From the NCBI GenBank assembly GCA_016869835.1, contig VGDH01000001.1:34985-98984 (forward strand): DNA of 64,000 nucleotides, read 5' to 3'. The position numbers and the translations under genes are program-made. Positions 40,955-52,721 of this stretch are shown here, one piece after another. The notes beneath the pieces were generated by a model. It was not told where the DNA came from, made no database searches, and worked only from the letters and a program-made list of their open reading frames with translations. The DNA is from Alphaproteobacteria bacterium (GTDB lineage: Bacteria > Pseudomonadota > Alphaproteobacteria > Rhodobacterales > Rhodobacteraceae). Within the stretch, counting starts at the first letter, position 1. Every line of letters begins with the position of its first letter.

Positions 40955-41874
40955 AGCCAGTCACCGGCCTTCACACCATCGCGCGCCAATTGCGCCAGAA
41001 GATCAATCGCCGGATGCGCTGGCCCGGCCTGTCGACGCGTCAGGCCGACCGCGCCCGAAAGATAGCGCGCATCCGTGGGCACGCGCACAAGCTCGCCACG
41101 TTCAATATCCTCGGCAACAACCCCGCGCGATATGAACCAGACCGCATCTGAGCCAAGCAATAGCCCTCGCGCCAGGGGCAGCGCCACGGTTTCACAGGCC
41201 GGTCGCAGACCGGCAAGCCCAAGGCTGACCAGGTAATCGTCCACTGGCGCGCGGATGATTGCGCCTTCAGGCGGCAGGATCACCGGGCATTGGGACAAAG
41301 CGCGGCGCGGGTCCTTGGCAAATGGGTGGCCGTGCCGGGCGACCAGCGCGATTTCCTCGTCATAAAGATGCTCGAAGGCAAGGCCCGTCATCTCGCGCGC
41401 ACCGGGCAGGCGGCCGATCATCAGATCCAGCGCCCCATCCCGCAACAGTCCGGTCAGATAGCTGTGCGGGCCAGTGGTAACGGTCAACAGAAGATCGGGG
41501 GCAAGGTCGCGCAAACGCAGGGCAATCCGTGGGAAAAGCCGGGTGGCGGCTGTGGGCAAGACCCCCACCATCAACCGCCCCGCAGCCGCGCCCGGTCGCA
41601 GCGACGCCGCGGCGGTTTCAAGCGACTGAATGGCAAGGGCCGCATGCTGACGAAACAACGCGCCCTGTTCGGTCAGCACCATACGCCGGTTTTCCCGCCG
41701 GAAAAGCGTCGCTCCCAAAAGCGTCTCGGCTTCGGCGAGGGTGCGCGACAGGGCAGGCTGGGTGATCCCCTGCGCGCGCGCGACCTTCGAAAGGCTGCCT
41801 GTGTCGGCAATCGCCAGAATGGCGCGGATATGGCGCAGCTTAAGGTTGGGATGTATACCAAAATTGTTATTCAT
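40951..41874 (-). CDS. pcaQ: LysR-type regulator PcaQ
   Basis: LysR HTH; divergent from pcaDCHG...B. Confidence 0.88.
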   Translation of the reverse strand: MNNNFGIHPNLKLRHIRAILAIADTGSLSKVARAQGITQPALSRTLAEAETLLGATLFRRENRRMVLTEQGALFRQHAALAIQSLETAAASLRPGAAAGRLMVGVLPTAATRLFPRIALRLRDLAPDLLLTVTTGPHSYLTGLLRDGALDLMIGRLPGAREMTGLAFEHLYDEEIALVARHGHPFAKDPRRALSQCPVILPPEGAIIRAPVDDYLVSLGLAGLRPACETVALPLARGLLLGSDAVWFISRGVVAEDIERGELVRVPTDARYLSGAVGLTRRQAGPAHPAIDLLAQLARDGVKAGDWL

Positions 41875-41940
41875 ATTGGCGCACTTTGCATTATCCTGTG
41901 CCGAATTCGCCTGATAAGTTATGCGTCAACGGAGGACCCC

Positions 41941-42713
41941 ATGCAAGTTCTGACGCGGCCCTGGGGGGCGATGCATTACCGGATCGACGGTGCGGCCAAA
42001 GGGCCGACCGTGGTGTTCGGCAATTCCCTCGGCACCGACCTGCGGCTTTGGGATGCGCTTTTGCCCCATCTGCCATCCGAATTTCGCTATGTCCGCCATG
42101 ACAAGCGCGGCCATGGGCTCTCTGACCTTGGCGGTCGGGCCAGCGCCGCCGACCTAGCCGACGACGCCGCCGCACTGATCAAGCATGTCGGAGGCCCGGT
42201 CATCTTCGTCGGCCTGTCCATCGGCGGGCTGATCGCCCAAACGCTTGCCGCCCGCCGCCCTGACCTGGTCAAGGCGATCGTGATCTCCAATTCCGCCACC
42301 AAACTTGGCACCGCCGAGACATGGCAGGCCCGCATCGACGCCATTCGCGCGGGCGGCCTTGTCTCTATTGCCGATGCGGTGATGGAACGGTGGTTCGCCC
42401 CAGCTTTCCGCGCGTCTCCCGCCGTCATCCCATGGCGCAACATGATGATCCGCACACCTGACGAGGGCTATATCGCCGCCTGTCAGGCCCTTGCCGCCGC
42501 CGACCAGACCGAGGCGACGCGCGCCCTGCGCCTGCCCACCCTTGTCATCGCTGGCCAGGAAGACGGTTCCACCCCACCCGCCCTTGTCCGCGCCACCGCC
42601 GACCTCATCCCTGGTGCTACCTTCCACATCATTCCCGGCACCGGCCATCTGCCTTGCGTCGAAAACCCCGCCGCATATGCCGCGATCCTGTCGCCTTTCC
42701 TGAAAGCCCACGC

Positions 42714-42717
<4 letters not shown>
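41941..42717 (+). CDS. pcaD: 3-oxoadipate enol-lactonase
   Basis: alpha/beta hydrolase FGNSLGTDLRLWD, VGLSIGGLIAQ, HLPCVENP. Confidence 0.93.
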
Positions 42718-43840
<1,123 letters not shown>

Positions 43841-43885
43841 GCATGTTCAGGAAAAGTAGGAACCGGTTTTCCGGTTCGAACATGC
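43841..43885. repeat. REP-like palindromic element between pcaH and pcaG
   Basis: GCATGTTC-AGGAAAAGTAG-GAACCGG-TTTT-CCGGTTC-GAACATGC nested inverted repeat. Confidence 0.8.
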
Positions 43886-43903
43886 GAACACTGGAGAAAA
43901 GTC

Positions 43904-44515
43904 ATGCCGCAACCGCTTGATTACCTGAAAGAAACTCCCTCGCAAACCGCCGGGCCTTACGTCCACATCGGCCTCGCCCCCGGCGCGGCGGGGTTCCAGA
44001 TTTTCGAACGTGAACTCGGTTGGGACATCGCGGGCCCCGACGCCCCGGGCGAACGGATCAGGGTAGAGGGCGTGGTGCTGGACGGCACCGTCGCCCCGGT
44101 GAAAGACGTGATGCTGGAGGTCTGGCAGGCTGACGCCAATGGCATCTACCCCCACCCCGAAGACCCCCGCGCCACGCAAGTCGCCAAAGGGTTCCGCGGT
44201 TGGGGCCGGGTGATTACCGATTTCGACACCGGCCTTTGGGCGTTCGACACCATCAAGCCCGGCCCTGTCATGGGCCGCAATGGCCGCCCGATGTCGCCGC
44301 ATCTGAACCTCTGGATCGTGGCGCGCGGGATCAATATCGGTCTCAACACCCGGATGTATTTCGAAGATGAGGACAACAGCGCCGACCCGGTTCTTGGCCT
44401 CATCGAACAGGCCCACCGCCGCGAAACCCTTCTGGCCAGCAAGGTTTCTCCCGGTCATTACCGGTTCGACATCCGCTTGCAAGGCGAAGGCGAAACCGTG
44501 TTCATGGATATTTAA
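43904..44515 (+). CDS. pcaG: protocatechuate 3,4-dioxygenase alpha subunit
   Basis: TPSQTAGPYVHIGLAPG, VMLEVWQADANGIY. Confidence 0.96.
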   Translation: MPQPLDYLKETPSQTAGPYVHIGLAPGAAGFQIFERELGWDIAGPDAPGERIRVEGVVLDGTVAPVKDVMLEVWQADANGIYPHPEDPRATQVAKGFRGWGRVITDFDTGLWAFDTIKPGPVMGRNGRPMSPHLNLWIVARGINIGLNTRMYFEDEDNSADPVLGLIEQAHRRETLLASKVSPGHYRFDIRLQGEGETVFMDI

Positions 44516-45364
44516 ATGTATGATATAAAAGGCAAACCCTGCATCATCTGCGTGGCGATCACCGGCTCTTTGCCGACCAAGGAAAACAACCCGGCCGTGC
44601 CGATCACCATTGCCGAACAGGTGGACTCGACGCATGAGGCGTTCGAGGCCGGTGCCACCATCGCCCATTGCCACGTCCGCGATGATGAGGGCAAGCCGAC
44701 ATCGGACCCCGAACGCTTTGCCCGCTTGAAAGAGGGCATCGAGAAGCACTGCCCTGGTATGATCGTGCAGCTGTCCACCGGGGGCCGGTCCGGCGCGGGC
44801 CAAGCGCGCGGTGGCATGCTGCCCCTTCGCCCCGACATGGCCAGCCTCTCGGTCGGCTCCAACAACTTCCCGACCCGCGTCTATGAAAACCCGCCGGATC
44901 TGGTGGATTGGCTGGCCGCCGAGATGCTCGAATACAACGTCAAGCCCGAGGTAGAGGCGTTTGACCTGTCGCACATCCTGAAAGCCAAGGAGATGCAGAC
45001 CAAGGGCCAGCTTGCCGGCACGCCTTACGTCCAATTTGTCATGGGCGTGAAAAACGCCATGCCCGCCGACCGCGATGTGTTCGATTACTACATCCGCACC
45101 GTTGAACGGTTGTTCGGAAAAGATGCGCCGTGGTGCGCGGCGGGGATTGGGCCGAACCAGATCGTACTGAACGACTGGGCCGTGTCCTCGGGCGGACATG
45201 CGCGAACCGGGTTGGAGGACAACGTGCGGATCGACCGCGATACGCTTGCCCCCTCCAACGCGGCGCTGGTCCGGCGCGTCGTGGACCTCTGCGCCAAATT
45301 TGAACGCCCGGTTGCGAATTGGCGGCAGGCGCGGCAGATACTGGGGCTGGCCGCCCTGCAGTAA
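44516..45364 (+). CDS. BKACE family beta-keto acid cleavage enzyme (DUF849)
   Basis: ITGSLPTKENNPAVPITIAEQVDSTHEAFEAGATIAHCHVRDDEG. Confidence 0.92.
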   Translation: MYDIKGKPCIICVAITGSLPTKENNPAVPITIAEQVDSTHEAFEAGATIAHCHVRDDEGKPTSDPERFARLKEGIEKHCPGMIVQLSTGGRSGAGQARGGMLPLRPDMASLSVGSNNFPTRVYENPPDLVDWLAAEMLEYNVKPEVEAFDLSHILKAKEMQTKGQLAGTPYVQFVMGVKNAMPADRDVFDYYIRTVERLFGKDAPWCAAGIGPNQIVLNDWAVSSGGHARTGLEDNVRIDRDTLAPSNAALVRRVVDLCAKFERPVANWRQARQILGLAALQ

Positions 45365-45373
45365 GGACACCCC

Positions 45374-46705
45374 ATGCCAGCATCGCCCGCCGACAGCCCG
45401 CTCTATGCTCGCCTTTTCGGCGATGACGAGGCCGCGCGGCTGTTTTCCGACAGCGCCGAGGTGCGGGCGATGCTGCTGGTGGAAGGCGCACTCGCCCAGG
45501 TGCAGGGGGCTTTGGGACTAATTCCGGCAGAAAGTGCCGCCTTCCTGCACCGCGCCTCGTTCGAGGTACAGATTGACCCTTCGGCTTTGGCCGCGGAAAC
45601 CGCCACCAACGGCGTGCCGGTTCCGGCGCTCGTCACCGCCTTCCGCACCGGCTGCAACGCCCCCGACCACGCCGCTTTTGCCCATTGGGGCGCGACAAGC
45701 CAGGACATCATGGACAGCGCTTTGGCCCTGCGGCTGAAACGTCTTTTGGAGCTTTGGGAAACCCGGCTAGACGCCCTCTGCGCCGCCCTCGGGACCTTGG
45801 CCGAAACTCACGCCACCCTCCCCATGGCCGCGCGCACCTATGGCCAGTTGGCCACGCCCACCAGTTTCGGCGCGGTCGTCTCGAGTTGGGGTTGGCCTTT
45901 GCTCGCCCAACGTCAGGCGCTTGAAACCATGCGCCCGGCACTTCTGCGCGTCTCACTTTCTGGAGCCGCTGGCACCCTATCGGCAATGGGTGACAAGGGG
46001 CCAGAGGTCCGGGCTGAACTGGCAAAGGCGCTGGGCCTCATCGACCCTGGCCACAGTTGGCACGCAGACCGCACCGGCATCGGCGCCTTGGCGGGCTGGA
46101 TGGCGACCGCGGCCGCCGCCCTGGGCAAGCTGGGTGAGGATCTGATTTTGCTCACCCAATCCGGCATCAGTGAAGTTGCCCTCGCGGGCGCAGGTGGCTC
46201 ATCGACCATGCCGCAAAAGCAAAACCCGGTCGGCCCCTCGGTCCTTGTCGCCCTTGCCCGGCAGGTCGCGGGCCTTGCCGGAACGCTGACAAGCGCGGGC
46301 CTACACCGCCAACAACGGGACGGAGCGGCCTGGTTCACTGAATGGCTGACCCTGCCACAAGCCTGCATCCTGACCAGCCGCGCGATGGGCCTTGCGCTTG
46401 AAGTCGTGCCGAAAATCTCACCCGACCCTGCCGCAATGGCCCGGAACCTGACCGCAGGCGGCAGCTTGATTCATGCCGAGGCGTTGAGTTTCGCGCTTGC
46501 CACTCGCATGCCGCGCCCCGAGGCGCAGGCGGCGATCAAGCGGCTCTGCCAAGAGGTCGAGACAAGCGGCGCAGACCTGACTGATCTGGCAGCGCGCGAC
46601 TACCCCGGGACGGATTGGCAGGCCGTTCTGACACAAGGCGGGTTGGGTCAGGCCCCCGCCGAGGCGCGTGCCTTCGCCGCTGCGGCGGCGCCAAAACCGG
46701 ACTGA
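45374..46705 (+). CDS. pcaB: 3-carboxy-cis,cis-muconate cycloisomerase
   Basis: fumarase/lyase signature GGSSTMPQKQNP; operon context. Confidence 0.93.
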   Translation: MPASPADSPLYARLFGDDEAARLFSDSAEVRAMLLVEGALAQVQGALGLIPAESAAFLHRASFEVQIDPSALAAETATNGVPVPALVTAFRTGCNAPDHAAFAHWGATSQDIMDSALALRLKRLLELWETRLDALCAALGTLAETHATLPMAARTYGQLATPTSFGAVVSSWGWPLLAQRQALETMRPALLRVSLSGAAGTLSAMGDKGPEVRAELAKALGLIDPGHSWHADRTGIGALAGWMATAAAALGKLGEDLILLTQSGISEVALAGAGGSSTMPQKQNPVGPSVLVALARQVAGLAGTLTSAGLHRQQRDGAAWFTEWLTLPQACILTSRAMGLALEVVPKISPDPAAMARNLTAGGSLIHAEALSFALATRMPRPEAQAAIKRLCQEVETSGADLTDLAARDYPGTDWQAVLTQGGLGQAPAEARAFAAAAAPKPD

Positions 46706-46711
46706 ACCGAC

Positions 46712-47839
46712 TTAACCCAGCACCTCGTCCTGATGTTCGCCCAGTTTGGGAGCCGGGCGATCCAAGGCCAGGTCGGCAGCGGAAAAGGTCATTGGGCTGC
46801 GCACGCCGGGCAGACCGCCGGGGGCGATCTTCAAGCCGCGCGCCTGAACCTGGGGATCTTCGAACACCTCGGCCAGATCATTGATCGGCCCGGCGGGAAC
46901 GCCCTGATCCTCACAGGCCTGCAACAGATCGGCCTTGGCCCAGGCCCGGGTTGCGCCTGTAATGCGTGCCGTCATCTCTTGGCGGTTGGCGATGCGGTCG
47001 GCATTGGTCAGGAACTGCGGCGCGCGCGCCATGTCATCAAGACCCAGAATGGCGCAAAGCCTTTGATACTGGGCGTCATTTCCAGTTGCCAGAATGATCC
47101 AGCCATCGGCGCAGTCAAAAACCGCATAGGGCGCCAGATTGGGGTGGGCATTGCCCATCAGACCCGGCGCCTTGCCCGAGACAAGGTAGTTCATCGCCTG
47201 ATTGGCCATGATCGAGGTGGCCACATCCAGAAGCGCCATGTCGATGTGCTGACCCTTCCCCGTCACCCCGCGCTGCACCAAGGCCGCCAGAATGGCGGTG
47301 GCGGAATAAACCCCTGTGAAGATGTCTGTGACGGCGACACCCACCTTTTGTGGCTGCCCTTCGGGGGCGCCAGTCACGCTCATCAACCCGGCCATGCCCT
47401 GAATGATGAAATCATAGCCCGCGCGATGGGCATAGGGGCCGGTCTGGCCAAAGCCGGTGATCGAACAATAGACCAGACGCGGATTCACTTTTGACAGGCT
47501 GGCGTAATCCAGCCCGTATTTGGCCAGCCCACCGACCTTGAAATTCTCGATCACCACATCGGCATCGGCCACCAGACGGCGCACCGTCTCCTGCCCCTCA
47601 GCCGTGCGGAAATCGCAGGTGATACCCCGCTTGCCCCGGTTGGTGGCGTGGAAATAGGCCGCCGATTTCTCGCCGTCCCGGTCGATGAAAGGGGGCCCCC
47701 AGCGGCGGGTGTCATCACCTTCGGGGGCCTCGACCTTGATCACGTCAGCGCCGAGATCGGCCAGGGTCTGGCCCGCCCAAGGGCCTGCGAGAATACGGGC
47801 AAGCTCGACTACCTTGATGCCGGACAAGGGGGAGGTCAT
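46712..47839 (-). CDS. CaiB/BaiF family CoA-transferase
   Basis: LSGIKVVELARILAGPWAGQTLADLGADVIKVE. Confidence 0.94.
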   Translation of the reverse strand: MTSPLSGIKVVELARILAGPWAGQTLADLGADVIKVEAPEGDDTRRWGPPFIDRDGEKSAAYFHATNRGKRGITCDFRTAEGQETVRRLVADADVVIENFKVGGLAKYGLDYASLSKVNPRLVYCSITGFGQTGPYAHRAGYDFIIQGMAGLMSVTGAPEGQPQKVGVAVTDIFTGVYSATAILAALVQRGVTGKGQHIDMALLDVATSIMANQAMNYLVSGKAPGLMGNAHPNLAPYAVFDCADGWIILATGNDAQYQRLCAILGLDDMARAPQFLTNADRIANRQEMTARITGATRAWAKADLLQACEDQGVPAGPINDLAEVFEDPQVQARGLKIAPGGLPGVRSPMTFSAADLALDRPAPKLGEHQDEVLG

Positions 47840-47840
47840 G

Positions 47841-48470
47841 TTACTTTGCCAGCTCCGCCTGGATCAGCGCCTTGAGCGCGGCATAGTCCATGTTGGAATG
47901 CTTGGTGCCGTTGATGAACAGGGTCGGTGTGCCTTCGACACCGTCGGCCTTCATGTTCTCTTCAAACCGCGCAACCATCGCCTCGGCCTTCGCCCCATCC
48001 TTAATGCAGGCATCCAGCGTGGCATCGTCCATCCCGGCGGTGCGACCGATCTTCTTGAGATTTTCCACCACGACATTCGGATCATCCGATCCGGCCCATT
48101 CCTGCTGGGTTTCAAACAGGATGTCGGTGATCCCGAAATAGCGCATGTCACCGCCGCAGCGCGCCATCATCGCGGCCCAAAGGCCGTAACGGTCAAAATA
48201 GACCTCACGAAGGGTAAATTCGACCTTGCCGGTGTCGATGTAGTCCGCCTTCAGGGGTTTGAAGGTGGTGGCGTGGAAATTGGCGCAATGCGAACAGGTG
48301 AACGAGGCGTATTCGGTGATCTTCACCGGCGCATCCGGGCTGCCAAGGGTGAAATCCTTGATCTCGACCGGCGTTTCGGGTGCCGCCTCTTGGGCAGAGG
48401 CGGCATCGCCCAGCCCCAGGGCAAGCGTCAGGGCCAGAAAACCGGATGCAAGAAGTTTGGTCATTGTCAT
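47841..48470 (-). CDS. DsbA-family thioredoxin-like protein, exported
   Basis: Signal peptide; YASFTCSHCANFH (CSHC), GVEGTPTLFING. Confidence 0.93.
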   Translation of the reverse strand: MTMTKLLASGFLALTLALGLGDAASAQEAAPETPVEIKDFTLGSPDAPVKITEYASFTCSHCANFHATTFKPLKADYIDTGKVEFTLREVYFDRYGLWAAMMARCGGDMRYFGITDILFETQQEWAGSDDPNVVVENLKKIGRTAGMDDATLDACIKDGAKAEAMVARFEENMKADGVEGTPTLFINGTKHSNMDYAALKALIQAELAK

Positions 48471-49000
48471 GCGCCTTCCTTTGGATTGCGACGAGTTAAG
48501 ATGTTTTGCGCCATGGCTTCAAGGGCTGCACGCAAGGCAGGGTCCTTGACGGGGGCGGCGGTTTCGGCGGCCTTGGCCAGCGTCACCGGATCGGGCGGCG
48601 CGGGCGTTTTGGGCGCGGGACGGAATTCAGCCTGCCCCTCGGCAAACCCCGAGGCTGCCGTCTGGGTGATGAGGATGCGCGAGATTGCGGCATAGCCATA
48701 GGCGGCATTGACCCGTTCGCGCAGGCGGTCCTTCTGCATCTCGACCATCGGGGCCATGGCACCGGTGGTCAGAAGCGTGAGCGAGGCACCCATCCCCTCG
48801 CGCCCATACCCCACCTTCACTGGCCGGGTGCAGCGGGCAAGCTCTTCGCCCGCGATCTCGGCCCAATGCGTCAAAAGACGTGCCACCGCAAAACCACGCG
48901 ACTCTCCGACACTACGGATCTGATGTTTGAGCAGCCCACCGGTGGGTTCAAAGCCGCGCTCACGGCGGGCAGGGGGGGAAGCGCTGGGTGTGCGGGCCAT
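48467..49000 (-). CDS. DUF721 (DciA-like) protein
   Basis: HWAEIAGEELARCTRPVKVGYGREGMGASLTL. Confidence 0.8.
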   Translation of the reverse strand: MARTPSASPPARRERGFEPTGGLLKHQIRSVGESRGFAVARLLTHWAEIAGEELARCTRPVKVGYGREGMGASLTLLTTGAMAPMVEMQKDRLRERVNAAYGYAAISRILITQTAASGFAEGQAEFRPAPKTPAPPDPVTLAKAAETAAPVKDPALRAALEAMAQNILTRRNPKEGA

Positions 49001-49075
49001 CTGGTCCTGTCCGAAATTGCGTCTATTGTAGGGGGCAGAGCAGCGAAAGGGAACCGCAATGCTTGGGGCCAGCAG

Positions 49076-49130
49076 CCGGGGGTTTCACACCCCCGGACCC
49101 CCGTGGGGTATTTTCGCCAAGATGAAACCA
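49076..49130 (+). repeat. dispersed repeat, copy E, with hairpin
   Basis: CCGGGGG-TTTCACA-CCCCCGG then GTGGGGTATTTTCGCCAAGATGAAACCA. Confidence 0.75.
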
Positions 49131-49193
49131 AATTTGAATCAAATGGTTGGCAGCTTTTGTCTAGGGTTGGGGCTGGGAAGCGGGGGGTAAATC

Positions 49194-50276
49194 TTGCGTG
49201 AGGCGGTCTGTGAGACGACCGAGGCGATGATCGGGCGCGCGCTTTTGCAATGGTATGACGCGAACGCACGCGTGATGCCTTGGCGCGTCGGTCCCTTGGA
49301 GCGGCGGCAGGGGGTTCGGCCTGATCCTTATCATGTCTGGCTGTCAGAGGTGATGTTGCAGCAGACCACGGTGGCAGCTGTGCGCGACTATTTCCGGCGC
49401 TTTGTGGCGCTTTGGCCTTCGGTTGCGGATCTGGCTGCGGCCGAGGATGCGGCCGTGATGCGGGAATGGGCCGGACTTGGCTATTACGCACGGGCACGGA
49501 ACCTTCTGGCCTGTGCGCGGGCGGTGGTGCGAGAGCATGGCGGACGGTTTCCAGATACCGTGGAGGGTTTGCTTGGATTGCCCGGGGTCGGGCCCTACAC
49601 GGCGGCGGCTGTGGCGGCGATCGCCTTTGAACGGGCGGCCGTGGTGGTGGATGGCAATGTCGAACGGGTCTGTGCGCGGCTTTTTGCGGTGGAGACCGCG
49701 CTTCCCGTGGCCAAGCCCGAGTTGGTGCAGCTGGCGGGGCAGCTGACGCCTGAGGGCCGGCCTGGCGATCATGCACAGGCAATGATGGATCTGGGGGCCA
49801 CGATCTGTAGCCCGCGCAAACCCGCCTGCGGGATCTGTCCCGTAATGGAATTCTGCAAAGGGCGCGCGGCGGGAATTGCATTTGAGCTACCACGCAAGGC
49901 GGCCAAGCCGGTCAAGCCGTTGCGCCGGGGCGTGGTCTGGGTGGCCATGCGTCCGGATGGAGCGGTCTTGCTGGAGGACCGGCCGCCCCGCGGCCTGCTG
50001 GGTGGAATGCCGGGGTTTCCGGGCGATGGCTGGGATGGGCGGGGGAGCGATGCCCCCATGGCGGCCGATTGGCAGGAGCTGGGCACGGTTCGCCACACCT
50101 TCACCCATTGCCATCTGGAATTGAACGTGCGCGCTGCTGTGACCGAGGCAAACCCGGAACGCGGGGCTTTTGTGCCGCGTGCGGCCTTTCAACCCGACGC
50201 GCTTCCGACCCTCATGCGCAAGGTCTGGCAGGTTGCGACCGCTAGCGCGGTTGAGTCGGGGCTGGGATCAGCCTAA
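49194..50276 (+). CDS. mutY: A/G-specific adenine glycosylase
   Basis: VWLSEVMLQQTTVAAV, LPGVGPYTAAAVAAIAF, C-x6-C-x2-C-x5-C Fe-S motif (CSPRKPACGICPVMEFC). Confidence 0.96.
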   Translation: MREAVCETTEAMIGRALLQWYDANARVMPWRVGPLERRQGVRPDPYHVWLSEVMLQQTTVAAVRDYFRRFVALWPSVADLAAAEDAAVMREWAGLGYYARARNLLACARAVVREHGGRFPDTVEGLLGLPGVGPYTAAAVAAIAFERAAVVVDGNVERVCARLFAVETALPVAKPELVQLAGQLTPEGRPGDHAQAMMDLGATICSPRKPACGICPVMEFCKGRAAGIAFELPRKAAKPVKPLRRGVVWVAMRPDGAVLLEDRPPRGLLGGMPGFPGDGWDGRGSDAPMAADWQELGTVRHTFTHCHLELNVRAAVTEANPERGAFVPRAAFQPDALPTLMRKVWQVATASAVESGLGSA

Positions 50277-50303
50277 GGTTGGGCATCTCGTCCGGAGACT
50301 GTG

Positions 50304-51422
50304 ATGACCTCGTTTGGCGCGTTTCGCAAAGCCTTGCCCTTCTGGCTTTCGTTGGGGCTGGTGCCATTGGCTGCCTTGGCCATCGGCCAGGGCGGATGGA
50401 CGGTGCTGCTGCTGCCCGCATATGCTTGGGCCCTTGTCACGGTGCTTGACCTGCTTCTGGGCCGCAACGAGGAAAATCCCGATCCGCAAACCGACGAGGC
50501 TGAGCTATTCTGGTATCGGCTGATCACCCTGGCCTGGTTTCCGGTGCAGGCGCTTTTGATCTATGGCGCAATCTGGTGGGTGGCCCAGGGCGAACGCGGC
50601 TGGGCCGAGACCATCGGCCTGATGTTCGGGGTCGGGGTGGTTTCGGGAACCATCGGCATCGTCTATGCCCATGAGCTTTTGCATCAAAGAAACCGGGTTG
50701 AACGCTGGCTGGGCGATCTCTTGCTGGCCACCGTGCTTTACAGCCATTTCCGCACCGAACATCTTTTGGTGCATCACAGCCATGTCGGCACCCCGCGCGA
50801 TGCGGTGACGGCGCGCTATAACGAGGGTTTTCACAGGTTCTTTTTGCGGGTCCTTCTCGCCTGCCCTGGGTCGGCCTGGTGAGCCGAGGCCGAGCGGCTT
50901 GCCAAGGTGGGGCGGCCGGTTTGGCATCTGTCCAACCCGTTGTGGCGCTATGCAGCCTTGCAGGGGTTGGCTGTTCTATTGGCCTATCTGGTGGGTGGCT
51001 GGTTCGGGATTGTCCTTTTCGTCCTGCAGGCGTTCTTTGCCGTCTGGCAGTTGGAACTGACCAATTACGTCGAACACTATGGGCTGTTGCGGCAGAAACT
51101 GCCCAATGGCAGGTATGAGCCCGTCCGTCCGCATCACAGCTGGAACGCACCGCAAAGGGCGTCGAACTGGCTGCTCATCAACCTGCAGCGCCATTCCGAC
51201 CACCATTACAAGCCCGACCGCCGCTTTCCTCTTTTGCAGACCTATGACGAGCACGAGGCTCCGATGCTGCCGATGGGCTATCCTGCAATGGGGGTTCTGG
51301 CGATGATCCCGCCCCTCTGGCGACGTCGGATGAACCCACGGGTTCGTGCCTGGCGGCGGCGGTTCTATCCGGAAGTGACCGATTGGCATGCCTCGGGTTC
51401 AGAAGAAAAGGCCCCGGCATGA
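50304..51422 (+). pseudogene. AlkB-like membrane alkane/fatty-acid hydroxylase interrupted by in-frame TGA at 50880..50882
   Basis: HELLHQRNRVE, EHLLVHHSHVGT, NLQRHSDHHYKPDRRF His boxes; ...CPGSAW*AEAERLAKVGRPVWHLSNPLWRY in one frame. Confidence 0.85.
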
Positions 51423-51436
51423 AACCATGCCGGGGC
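51401..51436 (-). terminator. intrinsic terminator of ccrM overlapping 3' end of alkB-like gene
   Basis: 11-bp stem GCCCCGGCATG-AAAC-CATGCCGGGGC, then CTTTTCTTCT on minus strand. Confidence 0.75.
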
Positions 51437-51503
51437 GAGTTGTGCCGCAGGCGGACCACGGCACAGGCGTAAAGCGAATTTCGGAAAATCCCGTGGCGGG
51501 CGA

Positions 51504-52719
<1,216 letters not shown>

Positions 52720-52721
<2 letters not shown>

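Noticed and set aside
43847-45370. 507-aa minus-strand ORF opposite pcaG and BKACE
   Set aside because: Fully antisense to two confidently identified genes and includes the REP palindrome; His/Gly/Arg-rich composition typical of shadow ORFs in GC-rich DNA.
50880-50882. TGA in the AlkB-like gene as a selenocysteine codon
   Set aside because: Context does not align with a conserved Cys in AlkB-type enzymes and no obvious SECIS hairpin follows; a nonsense transition is simpler.
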